From Phoenix dactylifera (taxonomy: Eukaryota > Streptophyta > Magnoliopsida > Arecales > Arecaceae), in assembly GCF_009389715.1 (NCBI RefSeq), contig NC_052394.1, positions 24,365,399-24,429,398 of the forward strand: a stretch of 64,000 nucleotides of DNA. Direction: 5' to 3'. The position numbers and the translations under genes are program-made. The notes beneath the pieces were generated by a model. That model searched no databases. It saw only the letters and a program-made list of their open reading frames with translations, and had not been told where the DNA came from. Positions 21,894-35,017 of the stretch are shown one piece after another. Numbering within the stretch: position 1 is the stretch's first letter; each line of letters opens with the position of its first letter.

Positions 21894-23773
21894 ATGCGTC
21901 GAGGAAAACGATTCAGAGATGTGGAGTTCCAACAGTCTCAGATGGGATCTTCTTCTGATCAGTCCCTGCAGTCCCAGCAGCCCTGTGAGCACCAGCAGCA
22001 CGAGTCCCAATCTCAGCGGGAGCCTCCTGCTCATTACCCGAGAGAGGAGGTTGTTATGGACGACTTACAGATCCAGGGTAATTCGATTTAAAGTTTATAT
22101 TTTAAGTTCTATTATATCTAATTATTTTAATTTATTTGTCTTTAATGTTTTAATGCATATTCTATTTAATTTTAATAGATAGACAAGGGACGGTGAGGAT
22201 GAGACGGGGACTCACTCGAGCAAGGGATGTCTGGCAGCCTCATGAGGGTGACAAGATCGTCGTCCGATGCAACGAATTGGGGCAGCCCATCAAGAGGGCT
22301 GGAAGTCTTTTATCAAGTTTCTTAGGATCGGTTGTACGCAAGGGTCAGTTGTGTCCGCTCAACTATACGAAGTGGAATGAAATGCTTCCTTCATATAAGG
22401 TTGAGCTTCTTAAATTTATACAGGTAATGAATTAAATTTGTTCTTGTTAATTTGATACATCTTGTATGTTAATTTACTTACTATCATAAATTTAATTTTT
22501 GATTTAATATTATTATAACATTCTGTATCTTGGTGTAGGATAAGTTTGTACTTCCTCCAGAGAGCCATGATTGGGTGCTAAAGTTCCTCAACCGCAAATG
22601 GAAAGCATATAAGGCGAAGTTGAAGACGGACTTCAAGCGTGAGGGTATGACAGAGGAGGAGGTTGCTCGTGTTTGTCCTCCTGATATATACCCCCAGCAG
22701 TGGAGGGAGCTTGTTCACTACTGGTTTTCTGAAAGAGGACAGGTTGTGTATATTGTTTCAATATTTTATATTATATCTTTTAATTAATATGAATTGCAAA
22801 TATATACATTAAATATATTATATTGTTCGCTTTTTTTTGATTTTGACAGGCATATTCCAATATTGGTAGAGCTGCACGAGCATCTCAGGTAGTTCCTCAT
22901 ACTTCAGGCTCGAAGAGTTATGCGAGACGTAGAAATGAATTCGTAATTTTTTTTGAAACTTTTTGAAACTCTACTAACATATAACACGTATCGTAATATA
23001 TAATTTGCCAATATACTCTTCGTGTGTATAGATAGAAGAGCATGAAAGGGAGCCTGGTGAGGTAGAGTTCTATAGTAAGACTTACACCTACCGAGATGAC
23101 AGTTTTGTCCGGAAGGAGGTCAAAGATATAGTTGTATGTATTCATTTTTAATTTGTTCAATTTTTTTATTAGTTTTACTTTTTTTTAAATATTAATGTGA
23201 CTTTTTTTGAGAGAGATAGGACAGGGCTACATCTCTTATTTCAGAGCGTGTCGGAGAGTCATCATCATCCGACGCGACCAGTCGCATCAAAGCTCAGGTT
23301 TTCATTGAATTGATGGGTCCAGAATGTTATGGCCAAGTGAGTGGTTATGGTGTTGGAGTTACTGCCACTCAGTTGTCTGCAGTGAGCCGATATACCCAAG
23401 ATGCCAGACATGTTAGTAGCACTGCAGAGATTTGTAGTCTAAAGACAGAAATAGAGCAGATAAGGCAGAGCTATGAGACAGAGATAGAGAAGATAAGGCA
23501 GAGCCATAAGACCGATATTGCAAAGTTGAAGCAGAGCCAAGAGTTAAAGATACAATCTTTGCAGGATCAGCTTAACCAGATTTCATCTTTATTGCAGAGA
23601 TTTGCCCCTCAGGTAAATAACTAAATTTATTTGAATATTTTATCTAATTATAACATATTTTTATACGAGCATAATGGCTTTTGTATTCTTATTTTCTAAA
23701 GTGTCTTTTTTTTTTCTTGTAGGTTGGTGATACTTCATTTACTCGTGGCGATGATGATGCCATCGACCCCTGA
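21894..23773 (+). CDS. Transposase_24 (Ptta/En-Spm class) plant transposon protein
   Basis: Seven exons: 21894-22077, 22179-22423, 22539-22742, 22850-22942, 23032-23133, 23220-23612 and 23723-23773. All have GT-AG junctions, and the phases sum to 423 residues with no stop. The centre (RARDVWQPHEGDKIVVRCNE, WNEMLPSYKVELLKFIQDKF, LKFLNRKWKAYKAKLKTDF, WRELVHYWFSERGQAYSNIG) fits the plant Transposase_24 family found in CACTA-like elements. Tail segments SGSKSYARRR and EREPGEVEFYSKT also fit. Near the C-terminus are tandem 11-residue units (TEIEQIRQSYE, TEIEKIRQSHK, TDIAKLKQSQE) forecasting a coiled coil. The N-terminus is Gln/Ser-rich. The protein lacks the DDE-type TNP2 domain, so it would be an accessory (TNPA-like) product, not a full transposase. 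A CACTA right end lies 0.7 kb downstream. Confidence 0.82.
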
Positions 23774-24000
23774 TATATCGTAGACTTTTTATTTAGAAAT
23801 TTGATAGGTATGTTTTTAATGTTATCAAAGTACAATATAATCAAATATGATAATATGAATATCTCGAATGAAAAGTTCTTGTCTGTGACGTGACTTTTGT
23901 TATCTGTATGATTTAGGTTGTATATTTGTTGTGTTGGAAGGTAATGTATATGGGTTTAAAAATTGCTTTTATAATTTTTTTTAAAAAAATAATTCCTATT

Positions 24001-24450
24001 GTCGACGCTCGTAAACCGGCATGGCACGGAAAGCGTCGACAAAGGCTCTAGCTTGGGCCGATGCTTTTAAGTGTGTTGGGCTCAAGCGTCGGCGGAAGCC
24101 CAACACGCTTTAGACTCCGCCGATGCTAATAAGCGTCTGTAGAGTACAAAATGGGCCGACGCTTATTAGCATCGGCGAGGTCTAAAGCGGGCCGACGCTT
24201 CTTAGCATCGGCCTATCTTCGGTTTCGGCCGACGCTTATAAGCGTCGACGGACTGCAAAACGGGGTGACGCTTAAAAGCGTATGCATAGAGTCCATTTAT
24301 GCCGAAGCTTTCCAAAAGAGTCGGAAAAAAAAAATTTCTCACCCTTACCTGTTCGGTGCTTTTGGAAGCGTCGACTCGAAAATTATCAACATTTACAAGC
24401 ATCGGTAAAGACTCTAAAAAGTGCCGAAAAATATTATTTCTTTTGTAGTG
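24001..24450 (+). mobile_element. CACTA transposon right end: subterminal repeats and terminal inverted repeat
   Basis: From 24001 to about 24420 the sequence is an array of palindrome-like units built on GCCGACGCTTATTAGCATCGGC and GTCGACGCT/AAGCGTCGAC variants, about a dozen in all and in both orientations. It terminates at ATTTCTTTTGTAGTG (ending 24450), whose reverse complement is CACTACAAAAGAAAT, the canonical CACTA terminus. Dense inverted subterminal repeats are the known binding sites of TNPA-type proteins. I found no matching CACTACAAAAG left terminus in 17-22 kb, so the left boundary is undefined. Confidence 0.85.
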
Positions 24451-24728
24451 ATCGATTACTAGAACGTGAGAAAGGTATTTCATCCCGGGCCAGGCTAGTA
24501 TTAATAGGTGTTCTCCTGTCATCACTAAGTCAAGTTGATGTTCTGCGTTAACCATCCTATGTTGTCCTATTAAGGTCGTAGCAAGGAGAATAGTTGATAA
24601 TCTTAGTTAAATGGAATTTCTTACTTCTGTATTCAAAAAAAAAAGATTAAGTTGAACCGCTGTAGCCATATTCTGTCACTGCCGCAGTTCCAACTCAAGC
24701 GGGCCGTCGTGAATAAACTCCTCTCCCC

Positions 24729-25255
24729 TTTTTTTTTTTTTTTTGCTAATATGGGTGGATCATACCTGACGGGTACAGCTACATCCAATAAAATCAAAAA
24801 ATAGGATACGGGTACCAAAGACAGCTTCCCATCTCCAGTCCATAAGGTGCCTTCGGAATGACGAGCTACATACGTAGCCACTCAATCCGCAGTACCATTG
24901 GCTTCACGATAGATATGCTTGGTCTGAAAGGTCCATCCATCCCTCACCATAGCCCAAATGTCACGGAGCAAGAGATGGTCGCTGCCGTCACCTCTAGGAC
25001 CCCTCCGGATCCAACTGATAATGGTGGTTGAATCATCCTCTAGGATGATAGACCTGGCCTGTAACACACACCGGGCGTGTCGAAGGTCCGCCCAGGCAGC
25101 TCTCAGCTCTGCACTCGGAACCGAAGTGTCAAATAATTGACTACCCCCAACAACCACAACTTTAGCAGACGGGTCCCAAATAACAAAATCCGCGCCTTCC
25201 CTCGTGCCACCATTCAGGACTGGCCCATCAAAGTTGACCTTGAGGAACTAGGACA
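24729..25255 (-). pseudogene. LINE remnant: RNase H-like domain
   Basis: Read on the minus strand, a frame from 25255 encodes FLKVNFDGPVLNGG, then VVVGGSQLFDTS, AELRAAWADLRHA, IILEDDSTTIISWI and HIYREANGTAD. This is the RNase H-like (RVT_3) domain at the C-terminus of plant LINE polyproteins. The pattern includes the D of NFDG, the E of AELRA, the D of LEDDS and the final D of NGTAD. A TGA at 24884-24882 replaces the Trp codon usual after ANxxAD, and coding resumes as VATYVARHSEG. A T tract on plus (about 24730-24745) is the element's A tail. No reverse transcriptase or endonuclease region is present, so this is a 5'-truncated dead insertion. Confidence 0.75.
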
Positions 25256-27412
25256 AGTAGGCGATCTAAGGCGGATTAGAATCGTGTCCTTGCTTTTCCA
25301 AAGGTGATGCAGAAAATAGGAGTTAGAGCCGCAACAAAGAGCTTAATCCTATGGTGAGATAGAAAGTTAGTTCTGTAAACCAATGTTGGTTGCGAGTAGG
25401 TTCTTTTCCCTTCATTAACGAAAGCGATTCTCTCTTCCGTGGTGTTGGTCTTGGCTCTATCTCTATCTCTCCATCTCTTTCTCTCTCTTGCTTGAATTGT
25501 GCCCAAAACCTATTCAGCTTGCCTCTTCCAATCTCACCAACCCATAAAATGGTCAGGTAGTAGGTGAGTAGAGTTTGCTTTTGCGGGCACCAGGTGGTAG
25601 GTGAGTATAGTTTTGCTTTTATGGGCAAGAAGTAACTCCATCGACACAGCTCCAAGGGTACACAAACAACTTATGAAGAGCACAACTCTAACTATCGAAG
25701 TGGGGCGGTCAACTCAGTTGAAAGAGGGGGGCACCGTGGGTATACAACTTTTGGACTTTATTTTTTGCCTGTTGCAGTGCATCATAAAGAAGTTGTATTT
25801 ATTGATCGAATTCAATACGAAAGAAAGGGCAATCCAACTTAAAAAACATTGAGGGACAAAGGTGGCTAATTCTCCATCTCATTTGGGGGCCTCTCTGGGG
25901 CTTACATTAAATGAGCCCGTATGAAGTCTCAAATCAGACCTTATGAGGGTGACCTAGTCTGCCATTCCGAAAGCTTCCATTGCTTTGCTAGCCTTTCTGC
26001 TTTTCAAATTTTGCCCCTATTTTTCCTACTCCCTTCTCATCTTCCTAGGCAGCTGAAGGGATCCGTTGGGTTAGACCTCCACACACTTGTGCCCGTGAAA
26101 GGATGCTTGGAGCTGAGTCGGATTTATTATACCTTAGGTATGATCTCACCATATACCTGCATAATGGGGTGAAATTCATTCGTAGGGCAATGTTTTCACA
26201 CCTCATTCCAGGCACCCCTCTCCAAATCCATCTTAAATTTCTTACATCAATTGTGCAATTATTTCTCATACTATGAATTTTGTGCATGCAATTTCTAGTG
26301 ATTAAGGATGGCAATGCTTAACTAATTAACTTGTTTAACTTGATTCAATCTTTCGTAGATTAGATTAGATTATTTGTTTAACAAAATAGCCAAGTTCGGA
26401 TTTTGACCCATCTAATAAATATATCAAATTCCAGCTGACACTTTTTTGACCTATCTTATATTCGACTTCACCCTTATTTGGTCCGACACGACTACTAGCA
26501 ATTCTAATATAATTTTTAAAATAGTATCCAAAAATGGTTAAAATGGATAGGACAATATCTATCTTACTGCATATGAAGCAATCTAAAAATGGAGATAAAT
26601 TTCAATCACTGATTAATATCCACATTCATATCCATAAACAAAGCAAATAAAAATGTAGATAAATAAATATTCAAAACATATCTGAATATCTGCTTCTGCG
26701 TACAGTTTAATTTTATATAACTTTCATATATATTTTTTGGAAAGTAAGAATGCTAGCACGGTTTTAATTTAAAGTATGTTCTATATAGTAAAATCTTTGA
26801 TTAGGTGGTTCATAAAATTTAACTATCAAATTTATATTCATACATCGATATTTTATTTATATTTTCATCCATTTAACATAAGTATGATGAAGTTTCTGTA
26901 TCTAATTAATATTTGCACCCACACTTGTACCTATGAATATGGATATGGATGCCATGATATCCCAACCATAGAGATCCATTCTCAGCCCTACCTGGTGAGA
27001 AACCAAAATACTTGTTAAGAGTCGTCGTCAGCTTGAGACGAGTGAATTTACAAATTTTGTCGGTTTTTTGATATATTCCCAAAGCACTTGTTGCGTATCA
27101 TTCTTTACATCCTTGTGTTTAGAGTCCTCATTTCTGTGTTCTTAAGAGGGCCCTACATCGTCACTGTTCCATGAATTGCCCATAACACAAATGACAATTT
27201 CTATCCAAGCAACTTACCAGAAAGTACAATTAATTAATAGTATGGTATGGTTCTGCAAATTTTACTACAGATAAACATTCATCAATGATGAAAGAGAGTC
27301 CTAGCCACATGAAACTTTTTTTAAAGTACGTATCAACCCTTACAACACCTTAACAAAAAAAAAAAAACTGTAAAATTGTTTAAATGGAAGAGGCCCAGAT
27401 GATAAATGGCAC
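25256..27412. other. Intergenic, AT-rich
   Basis: No supportable gene. Short frames at 25323-25655 and 26045-26314 show no recognisable domain. The last few hundred bases before 27413 are probably the 3' untranslated region of EGY2. Confidence 0.5.
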
Positions 27413-30400
27413 TCAAAAATCAAAATTCATTCCTTCATTGGTGAAAGGAAAGGGGTAAGGTAGACACACAAGCAGTCCAAACAACAGAACTGCAACACCA
27501 AGGATAGCGTATCTATTTTCAGGTTCGGTGATCTCTTCGGAGAGAGGAGCAATAGGCCCCCTCTGCAAGAAAAATATTAAAACCACCCAATAGAATGCTA
27601 CATCATTGAAAAGTGATGATATCCCCAATAAGGCAAGGGTGACGCTAGTCCAGCGAGCAGATGCCTGTCATACAAGCCAGGTAAGTTATCATTGGTAAGC
27701 AAGCTAGAACAAGTTGAGGGAAAAAAAGTGCGCAATCTCAAATTATCAGCAGAACTGACTGGCACCAATAGCCAAGACATTGGAAACAAGCTCCAGAAAA
27801 CCAAAGTTGGAAACAAAGCGAAAAGAAAGTAAAAGTGCAAATTTAACAGACAACAAGAAAGAACAGATTCAATCAAGCAAATTGCTTTCTTCATGCATAC
27901 CCTTGCTCTAATGCATCTGGTCAAATAGAATGGCCTGTTTGGAAGGCAGCATATTCATGTGATGTCTCCCACATAAGTGGGTGCGAGCGGCAAGGAGGGA
28001 AGATGAAGAAAGTGGAGAGGTTATAGGAAACTATAGATCCTGCTATCTTAAGATTTTGAGGAAACCAGAAATCACCTTTTAATGATCCCGGTATTTCTAG
28101 AAACTTAAGATTGGGAAAGGAATAGCCTCCACTAATTCCTCCCATCTCTCTCTTCATTTCCACTACTTTGTAATTCTCATAGATGCAGGCTATATATATA
28201 TATATATAAGGGATGATGGAACACCCAAGAAGGCCTTAGAGGTAAACCATGTGCTTGGATAAAATTATGCCAGGTAATTATAGGTGAGCTCAAGTTTTGC
28301 ACCTTACTTGTAACTACTTGATTCCTTGCTTTCAGAGTGAGAAGATTAACTAACAGCTTACCATCACCCCCAGATCAATTTATCATTTCTCACGCATTCA
28401 TTCCAGGATATTAAAACATACGATAGTCCCAGAACATTAGATGCTGTAATAAAGATCTAAATACTTGTGAGGGAATCTTATGTGAAATAACAATGATAGG
28501 AGTAAAGAGAGTAAATTAAACTAGAGTAGAGATGTGCCAATAAGGAGGTTATGAATTGACCAAACTAGTATGGGCATGCCAAACAATAAACTGTGGTCAT
28601 AACAAGTAGAGTAGCCCAGATTAGTGAATGTTTGCAAGTGGGAATAGCGAAGCTTAAGGCAATCTCAGCGGAAGTAGCAAGAAAAGATATGCAAAAGTTA
28701 TCAGTAAAGATGTAGTTCTTGAAAGGATTGATTGTTGAAGAAGAATGTATAGATCCCACAGAGTAGATGAGGCTTGCTGGTTATAATTCTAGGCACTTAT
28801 CATAAACTAAAATCTATATCCAGCACAAAATAATGTAGGATTCATAAGGCCATTATGCCACCAAACCATACTGCTGCCCTCCAGAACTTCTCCCTGGTAT
28901 GGTTTTTGGACCATAAGCACAAGGTCAAGATGTAAGCTTGCACACAAGAATATCTGAATACAGAAGGCCAATAAGCAGGCCATGCCCTCAAATCTTAAAG
29001 AGTATACCTTTCTTCCCCATATTGCAAATGAAATCCGGCCACCATCAAGCTCTCCTGCAGGAATGCTGTTGATAGCATTGATAAGAAGCCCAGCCCAAGC
29101 CCAAAGAACAAGTGGGTTGATAGATAATGGAGATCCTTCTTTCAGAACCTCTCCAAGAAGAAGCTTAGCTGCACAACCATATACGAAACAAAAGGTCTTA
29201 GCTCTCACCAAAAGGTTGTCATACGTACAATATGTTTCAATAGTTAACATAAGTACTGCAATTTACTGAAGTGTTTTAGTTTTGACCATTTATCCAAACA
29301 TGAGGGAAAGTACATCTGATGTTCATTTTTGACTAGAAAAGCTCTACATCTATTGAAGAAAATGTTACTTAGTTCGAAGGTCAATGCTTGAATAATTAAT
29401 ACTAGAGCAAAAGGAAAAAAACAGAGAATAATTCTTGTTTTTACTTGGATTCCGAACTCCAGTCAGATAGGAAACAGATTATGCAATATATGTTTGGCCT
29501 TGTGATTCCTAAAGACAATCAACATGAGCATAAAATAGTGGTACTTGCATGTGATACAAAATATATGCAAAATACTAGTCCATCTTTCTCCCCACTATTA
29601 TCATGGAGAAAGACACTGACAAAGGAAAAAAAAATCAGCCATCCAGTGAAAGGGAAGGAATCAGAACCAGATGGCATGAAGCTTAGAAAGCAGATTATAG
29701 CAATATGGCTTGTTTCTGCCAACCCATGCATGCGAACATGAATCATGAACCCAGAAGGGGAAGGAAGGGAAAGAAGGGTGTTGGGGGTGAGGGTGGGATT
29801 GTGTGCAGATGGAGATGATAGAGGGAGTGATTTGGATTGCTGAAATAGGAGAAAGTACTTACCAATACCTCCAGCAAGGAATGATTCATGAAAGACAGCT
29901 GGGTCAACCACAATACCAATGCCATCAGCAGGAGGTAAGATGAACCCCAGTAGCAGAAGAACAAATCCCACAGAGAACCCAGCCAAAGGTCCAGCAGCTG
30001 CCAGCTTGATAAGGTCCTCACGGTTGGCTACGATACTGAGAATCCTTGTGATCGCACCAAAAGATCCTGTCTGCAACCAACCAACTGATGCATAACTTTT
30101 TATATAAGAGGATATTTGAGATTCATGATATTAGATGATCAATGCTTTAAATCCAAACTTGAATTTTAGCAAGCTAGAACTTGAAGGGCAAAAATCATAT
30201 GTATTGAGGGCAAGCAGGAAGTTTTCTGATGAAAGATAGGCAAAATTACTACATTATGTTTGGTATCAATGGCAATAGCCTAGCAAAAGTGACTTGTTGA
30301 CACAAAAAGATGCCAGAGACTTTTTACAGATTGTTTCGAACTTTCAATTCCAGAAGCTTACCTATGACTCGTTTGATTGAAAGTCAAATTACCTAGAGCA

Positions 30401-33400
30401 GCAAAGGCATTTCACACGTGCTCGTTCATGAAAGTTGTAAGCCATCACCAATCAAATATCTGCACTATATTAATACTACATCCAATTAAGTGCAAAAAAT
30501 GTATCATGTTCTTGTCTATGGCTTTCTCAAAATGACATAAGCTCTTTGAGAAGAAAGCATGGTATATCATAAGACCAAATAAATAACTATCAAGCGTAAC
30601 CAAATTCAATAACAAAGGCTGCATTCAGAACTTCTAAAATAAGACTTCTAGAACATGATGTAAAGCCATATTGCTTAGATAGTGCGGCCATTTCATGCAT
30701 CCTATCACTGAAAGACGGGGACAGAATGACAATATCTCACCTGCCAACTAGGAACAAAATATGGTACTCCAAGCTTGATCCCAGTATCTCTAGCAATCAA
30801 AATATGACCAATTTCATGGAACCCTAGAACTAGTGCAGTTACAAGGGCTCCAGGAAGGCCATTTCTCAATAATCCAAGATTGTCAAATGTCGATCTGAAA
30901 AAACAACATAGCTAAGCATTAGTAACAATGTCTTACAAAACGATGCAGATCACCCAAAATTTGATTGATGGTATTCTTTTTTCATCCATGAAATGATATA
31001 TTTTAAATAACAGACTACACGATGGGCAAAGTTCTATTTAGTCATCCAATGTAAGTTCATCCTTTTATTTCCAACTTTTTCCTTAAACTAAAACATGGTG
31101 GTGAAAGCAAAAGCAAAGAAATATTGAGGGAATAGGAGTCAAAATAATCAATCAATATATGATACAAACATGAGAGAAACCTCATACAGCAAGTTGGTTT
31201 GCAGAGCTGGTACATTCCGGAGAAGTAAAGTGAAAATTGTAACCAATCCAAATGCTCCAGCGGCGAACCATTCTGGGATTGCTGCACATTTCACATCCCA
31301 GGCATGACAAAACAAGTCAAGAAAAAAGAAATCATTTAACAAGTTCAGATGCATGATTGTCTTTCTAAATATTATTACACAAATTCAACAAAAGAAATGA
31401 GACGCTAGACCAACTTCTATGAATATTGTGAAGTCACTTACAATTTAGAGACGGAATATTTGACACAAGTGATCTTTCAAACTTTAAAGCATGGCCAGAA
31501 CCACAAAAGGGGGAAGTCTTACCAGTAGATTCTGGCTGTAATGTCTGCCTAGGCACCACTACTGCCACCGGCTTATCATCCTCTGGATTGATGAGAAGAA
31601 AAAGCTTATATTTGTCCCCAAATGTATCCTGTGAGTTACAATACAAAAATATTATGCAAAACCATGCTAAATTGTCCAACTTCTAAGCTAGTCAAGTAGA
31701 AGGAGCAGTCTGAATCACCTGCATCCTCTTTGTTATTTTTCATAACTTTTAGCTGCCTTCCCTCGAAGATTTCCCTTGAATAATACTCCACCCTGTTACA
31801 GAGACAACTGGATGGTAGTGGTTGAAGAACACAATTTTTTTGTCTTATCAAGTTAATTCTTTGTGCTCGTAGGGGTTTGAAAGAAGTTAACTTTTTTTTT
31901 TTTTAAAAAAAAAAAGGGATCAAAATAAGAAAGCAAGGCTATCTGCACAAGCAAGTAAACTACCATGAACATTAATAGAATAAATCAAGGTTTAACACTT
32001 GTTCTCTAACATATACTGTGAAACAGAATGTAGTGATTTTCCATCCATGTACACAGGGCCAAAACATATTGAAACCATGAACCATCTATTTCACATTAAC
32101 ACTTTTCGTGAAATACGCCCGAAAAGATTTGAACTCTTTCTCATGCTAAACTGGAAACAAGAAATAGTTCAGCATGAAAATGACAATTAATATTTTAAAA
32201 GACAATACGAGGAAAGAGAGGGGAGAAGTTACAATCAGCAATCTATGAATAAAACAAAGTCTTCCAAAATAAGAAGAGAAAAAAGGAATAATAAATAACC
32301 TCATAAGGCTCCTGGCTGGTCACGAAGAATGTGTCAAAACCAAAAACTTGGTCCTTTAGAATGTCTATTGTGGCCTTTGGAATCCTGATAGGTTCACCAA
32401 GTTGTTGCTGTAGTTTGTTGACATTTAACAAGCAAGACATATATTAGATGAAGTTGTATAAATTATACAAAAGCAAGAGAAAGAACATAGAACTTGATGT
32501 TTTCTTAATCAAAGTTTTCGCCAAAAGAGAATGGGTGCCATGAAAATTTTCACCTTCATTCCTGGCAAAGGTGATCCACTTGCAACCTCTAAGTCATCAT
32601 TCTTCTCCTATAACAGGTTTATTTTAGAAAAGCTTTAAGATGCAAACACATATATCTGTTATCTAGCAAGTTAGAAAAAAGATCAGTTGCAACAAGTAAA
32701 ACCAGTTCATTAACTCAACTATGAAAACACCTGCTTGTCATTTTGAGTTACAAGATCCACCTCGCTTTTCTCCAGTGTGTTGCCAAGATCCAGCAATCCT
32801 TTGCTACCACCTTCATCCTTGTTCTGGTGAAACATGGTAAAAGCGGCCATATTATTGCTTTTCCATATAATTAACATTTGTTTGTTAATAGCTGACCATC
32901 TTGCATACGTGTTAGCTCATTTTTCTTTTTCAGACAAGGAAGCAGAAAATGCCATGAAGCAAGAAGAGAATGCATGAAGAATAATAAATTTATTCAACTT
33001 CATCTGAACTGTCCATAAAAATGATCAGTGGCATGAAATGTGGATGCAAAATAAAAAAAAAAGAGGGTAACCATAAATAAAGTGTTTATTAGATGCACTA
33101 ATGCTACTAAACGAAAAGTGGAGATGCTTCAAATTTACCTGATCAATATTGAATTCAGCTTTGAGATGTCTATTATTTTGCACTAGGTCATCACCTGAAG
33201 GAGGGGGTGTTTCATCTCCAGACGCATCATTTTCCTACAAAAATAGTTAGGCACTAAACATGACAAAGCCATAATGAGCAAAACCATGCATTTCATGTTT
33301 AACATTACAGTATGTCAAAGCATGATAACAGACAAGCTGCTTAATAGCACAGAAATTGAGCTAATCAAATATATTGGAAAGATGAGTGCTTCAGAAATCC

Positions 33401-35017
33401 GAAGATAACTAGGCATATTCTGACTGATAACAATCAAAAGCACAAGAGAAATCTACTGTTGTGATATAGCGATAAAGAGCAAACTCAGAAAAAACTGCTG
33501 CAATAAGTGCCACATGTGCTTCAATGATGCATTCATATACAAGATAGCCAGATCAAGTCTTTATTTGAATAGCTTTGCTGACAGTGAATCTATGTATATT
33601 ACAAGATACAACTCCATCTGGCATAAAAGAAGAGTGCTGCAAATGGCACGAGATGGAATTATTGACTTAAAGGTACCAGATTCATTTTGTTTTAATTCAA
33701 TTCAACACAAATGGATACATAAGTAGAAAACATGACCTATCATATAGTTCTATACCGCACAAACATGTTTAATTACAAAATGTTTCCTGTTTATAGATTC
33801 CTTGGGGAATTCATTTAGAAGAGTACTCACAATATCTTACAATGACGTGTCAAAATGTGGTTGAAAATTCAATCAATTCGCTAGAGGGATTAGACTCCAA
33901 GAATGCCTTTGTTATCTTACACGTTGTGTCAAAAACTAATTGGAGGTTCCAAGTATTATTAAGGGCTTAAACACCCCAAGTAATCCACAAAACCCTATGT
34001 TTCATAATAAGAGGTACTCGCATGCTGCATCCTACATTTCCTCATATTAACTATTTCAATCAATTGTCTATGCTTCATTGAAATAGGTTTCAACCAATCC
34101 GATGGGGACAAAAGCAGAATGATTGCAAGACCAGTGACTGAGATGGAGAGGTTATAGGATACTTCTTTTTTTCACTTCTTTGGTCATAAGATTATAGGAT
34201 ACTTTGAGGAAGAAATTATATAAAGGTGTACAATACCCAAAAATTATTATCTTTCCAAATGGGATGACGATAACTTGTTACTAAGAGTATTAAAAAAATG
34301 AGGTCGAATACGTAATCCCATTGCAAAAAGTACCGAGAAACTCTTAAAAGGGCACTATGATAGAAGAGAGGGAGTGTGTGAGAAGGAGCAGGATTTATCT
34401 TTTCAACTTTTCTAGCAACATAATTCAAGAAATATTATACAGCTTTCATTTTGGCAAGAAACACATGATAAATCTGAGGAGATTATAATAAGAAAGCAGG
34501 GTATCCAGCAACCAGAGAAGGCAACGCCCGCAGTTATTGAAGAAGCAAATATTCTGAAACAAAGAACGGAGCATAAAGAAGAGTACCGTTTCGTCATTAC
34601 CCTCCGGTTCTGTTTCCGTCATCGCTTGGCAGCGAATTCGAATCCCTCGCCTGCTTGACCTTAATTTGTGTGAGGGAACAGAAAAGGGAAAGGAAAAGAA
34701 TCAATTCAGTGCGGGATAAATCAGAGAGGATTTGAGGAGAGACGAATCCATCCGGAAAGAGGAAGAGACCTGAAGCTATAAATTTGCAAGCAGGGGAAGG
34801 TCTTCCAAAAGCGTCTACGGCTACTTCTCGAAGCAGAAGCAAAAGAAGAGGTGGTGGCGGTGGTGAGGTGAGGGCTGGGACGGGGTCTGTGACAATAGTG
34901 AAGGCATTGCGCGATTACAGGGGAGGAGAGATCTCCGAGGGAAGCCGCCGGGACGATCATATCTCGTGGTGAGGCGAATGCAGAGCTCAGCGCTTCGACC
35001 ATACATCTCACCATCAC
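27413..35017 (-). CDS. EGY2: Chloroplast site-2-type zinc metalloprotease EGY2
   Basis: An intramembrane metalloprotease of the S2P/EGY family, plastid membranes. Thirteen exons: 35017/35002-34770, 34659-34587, 33234-33139, 32823-32731, 32607-32554, 32407-32300, 31792-31719, 31628-31523, 31281-31188, 30894-30741, 30070-29863, 29168-29008 and 27664-27413. The N-terminus is a Ser/Arg-rich plastid transit peptide; I prefer the ATG at 35002, and an in-frame ATG at 35017 adds five residues. An acidic stretch (TETEPEGNDET) follows, then LEVASGSPLPG, DQVFGFDTFFVTSQEPYE, and the EGY signature GNLRGK. Next come the HExxH zinc motif (HEIGH, about residues 337-341), AAAGPLAGF, and SIPAGELDGG with the second metal-ligand region. 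Several hydrophobic membrane segments follow, and the C-terminus is LLVCLPYPFPF. Corrected length would be 568 residues, normal for EGY2. Exon 7 lacks one base (A5 run, 31736-31740), which puts a stop right after SYEK. It is divergent to PSRP4. Confidence 0.93.
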
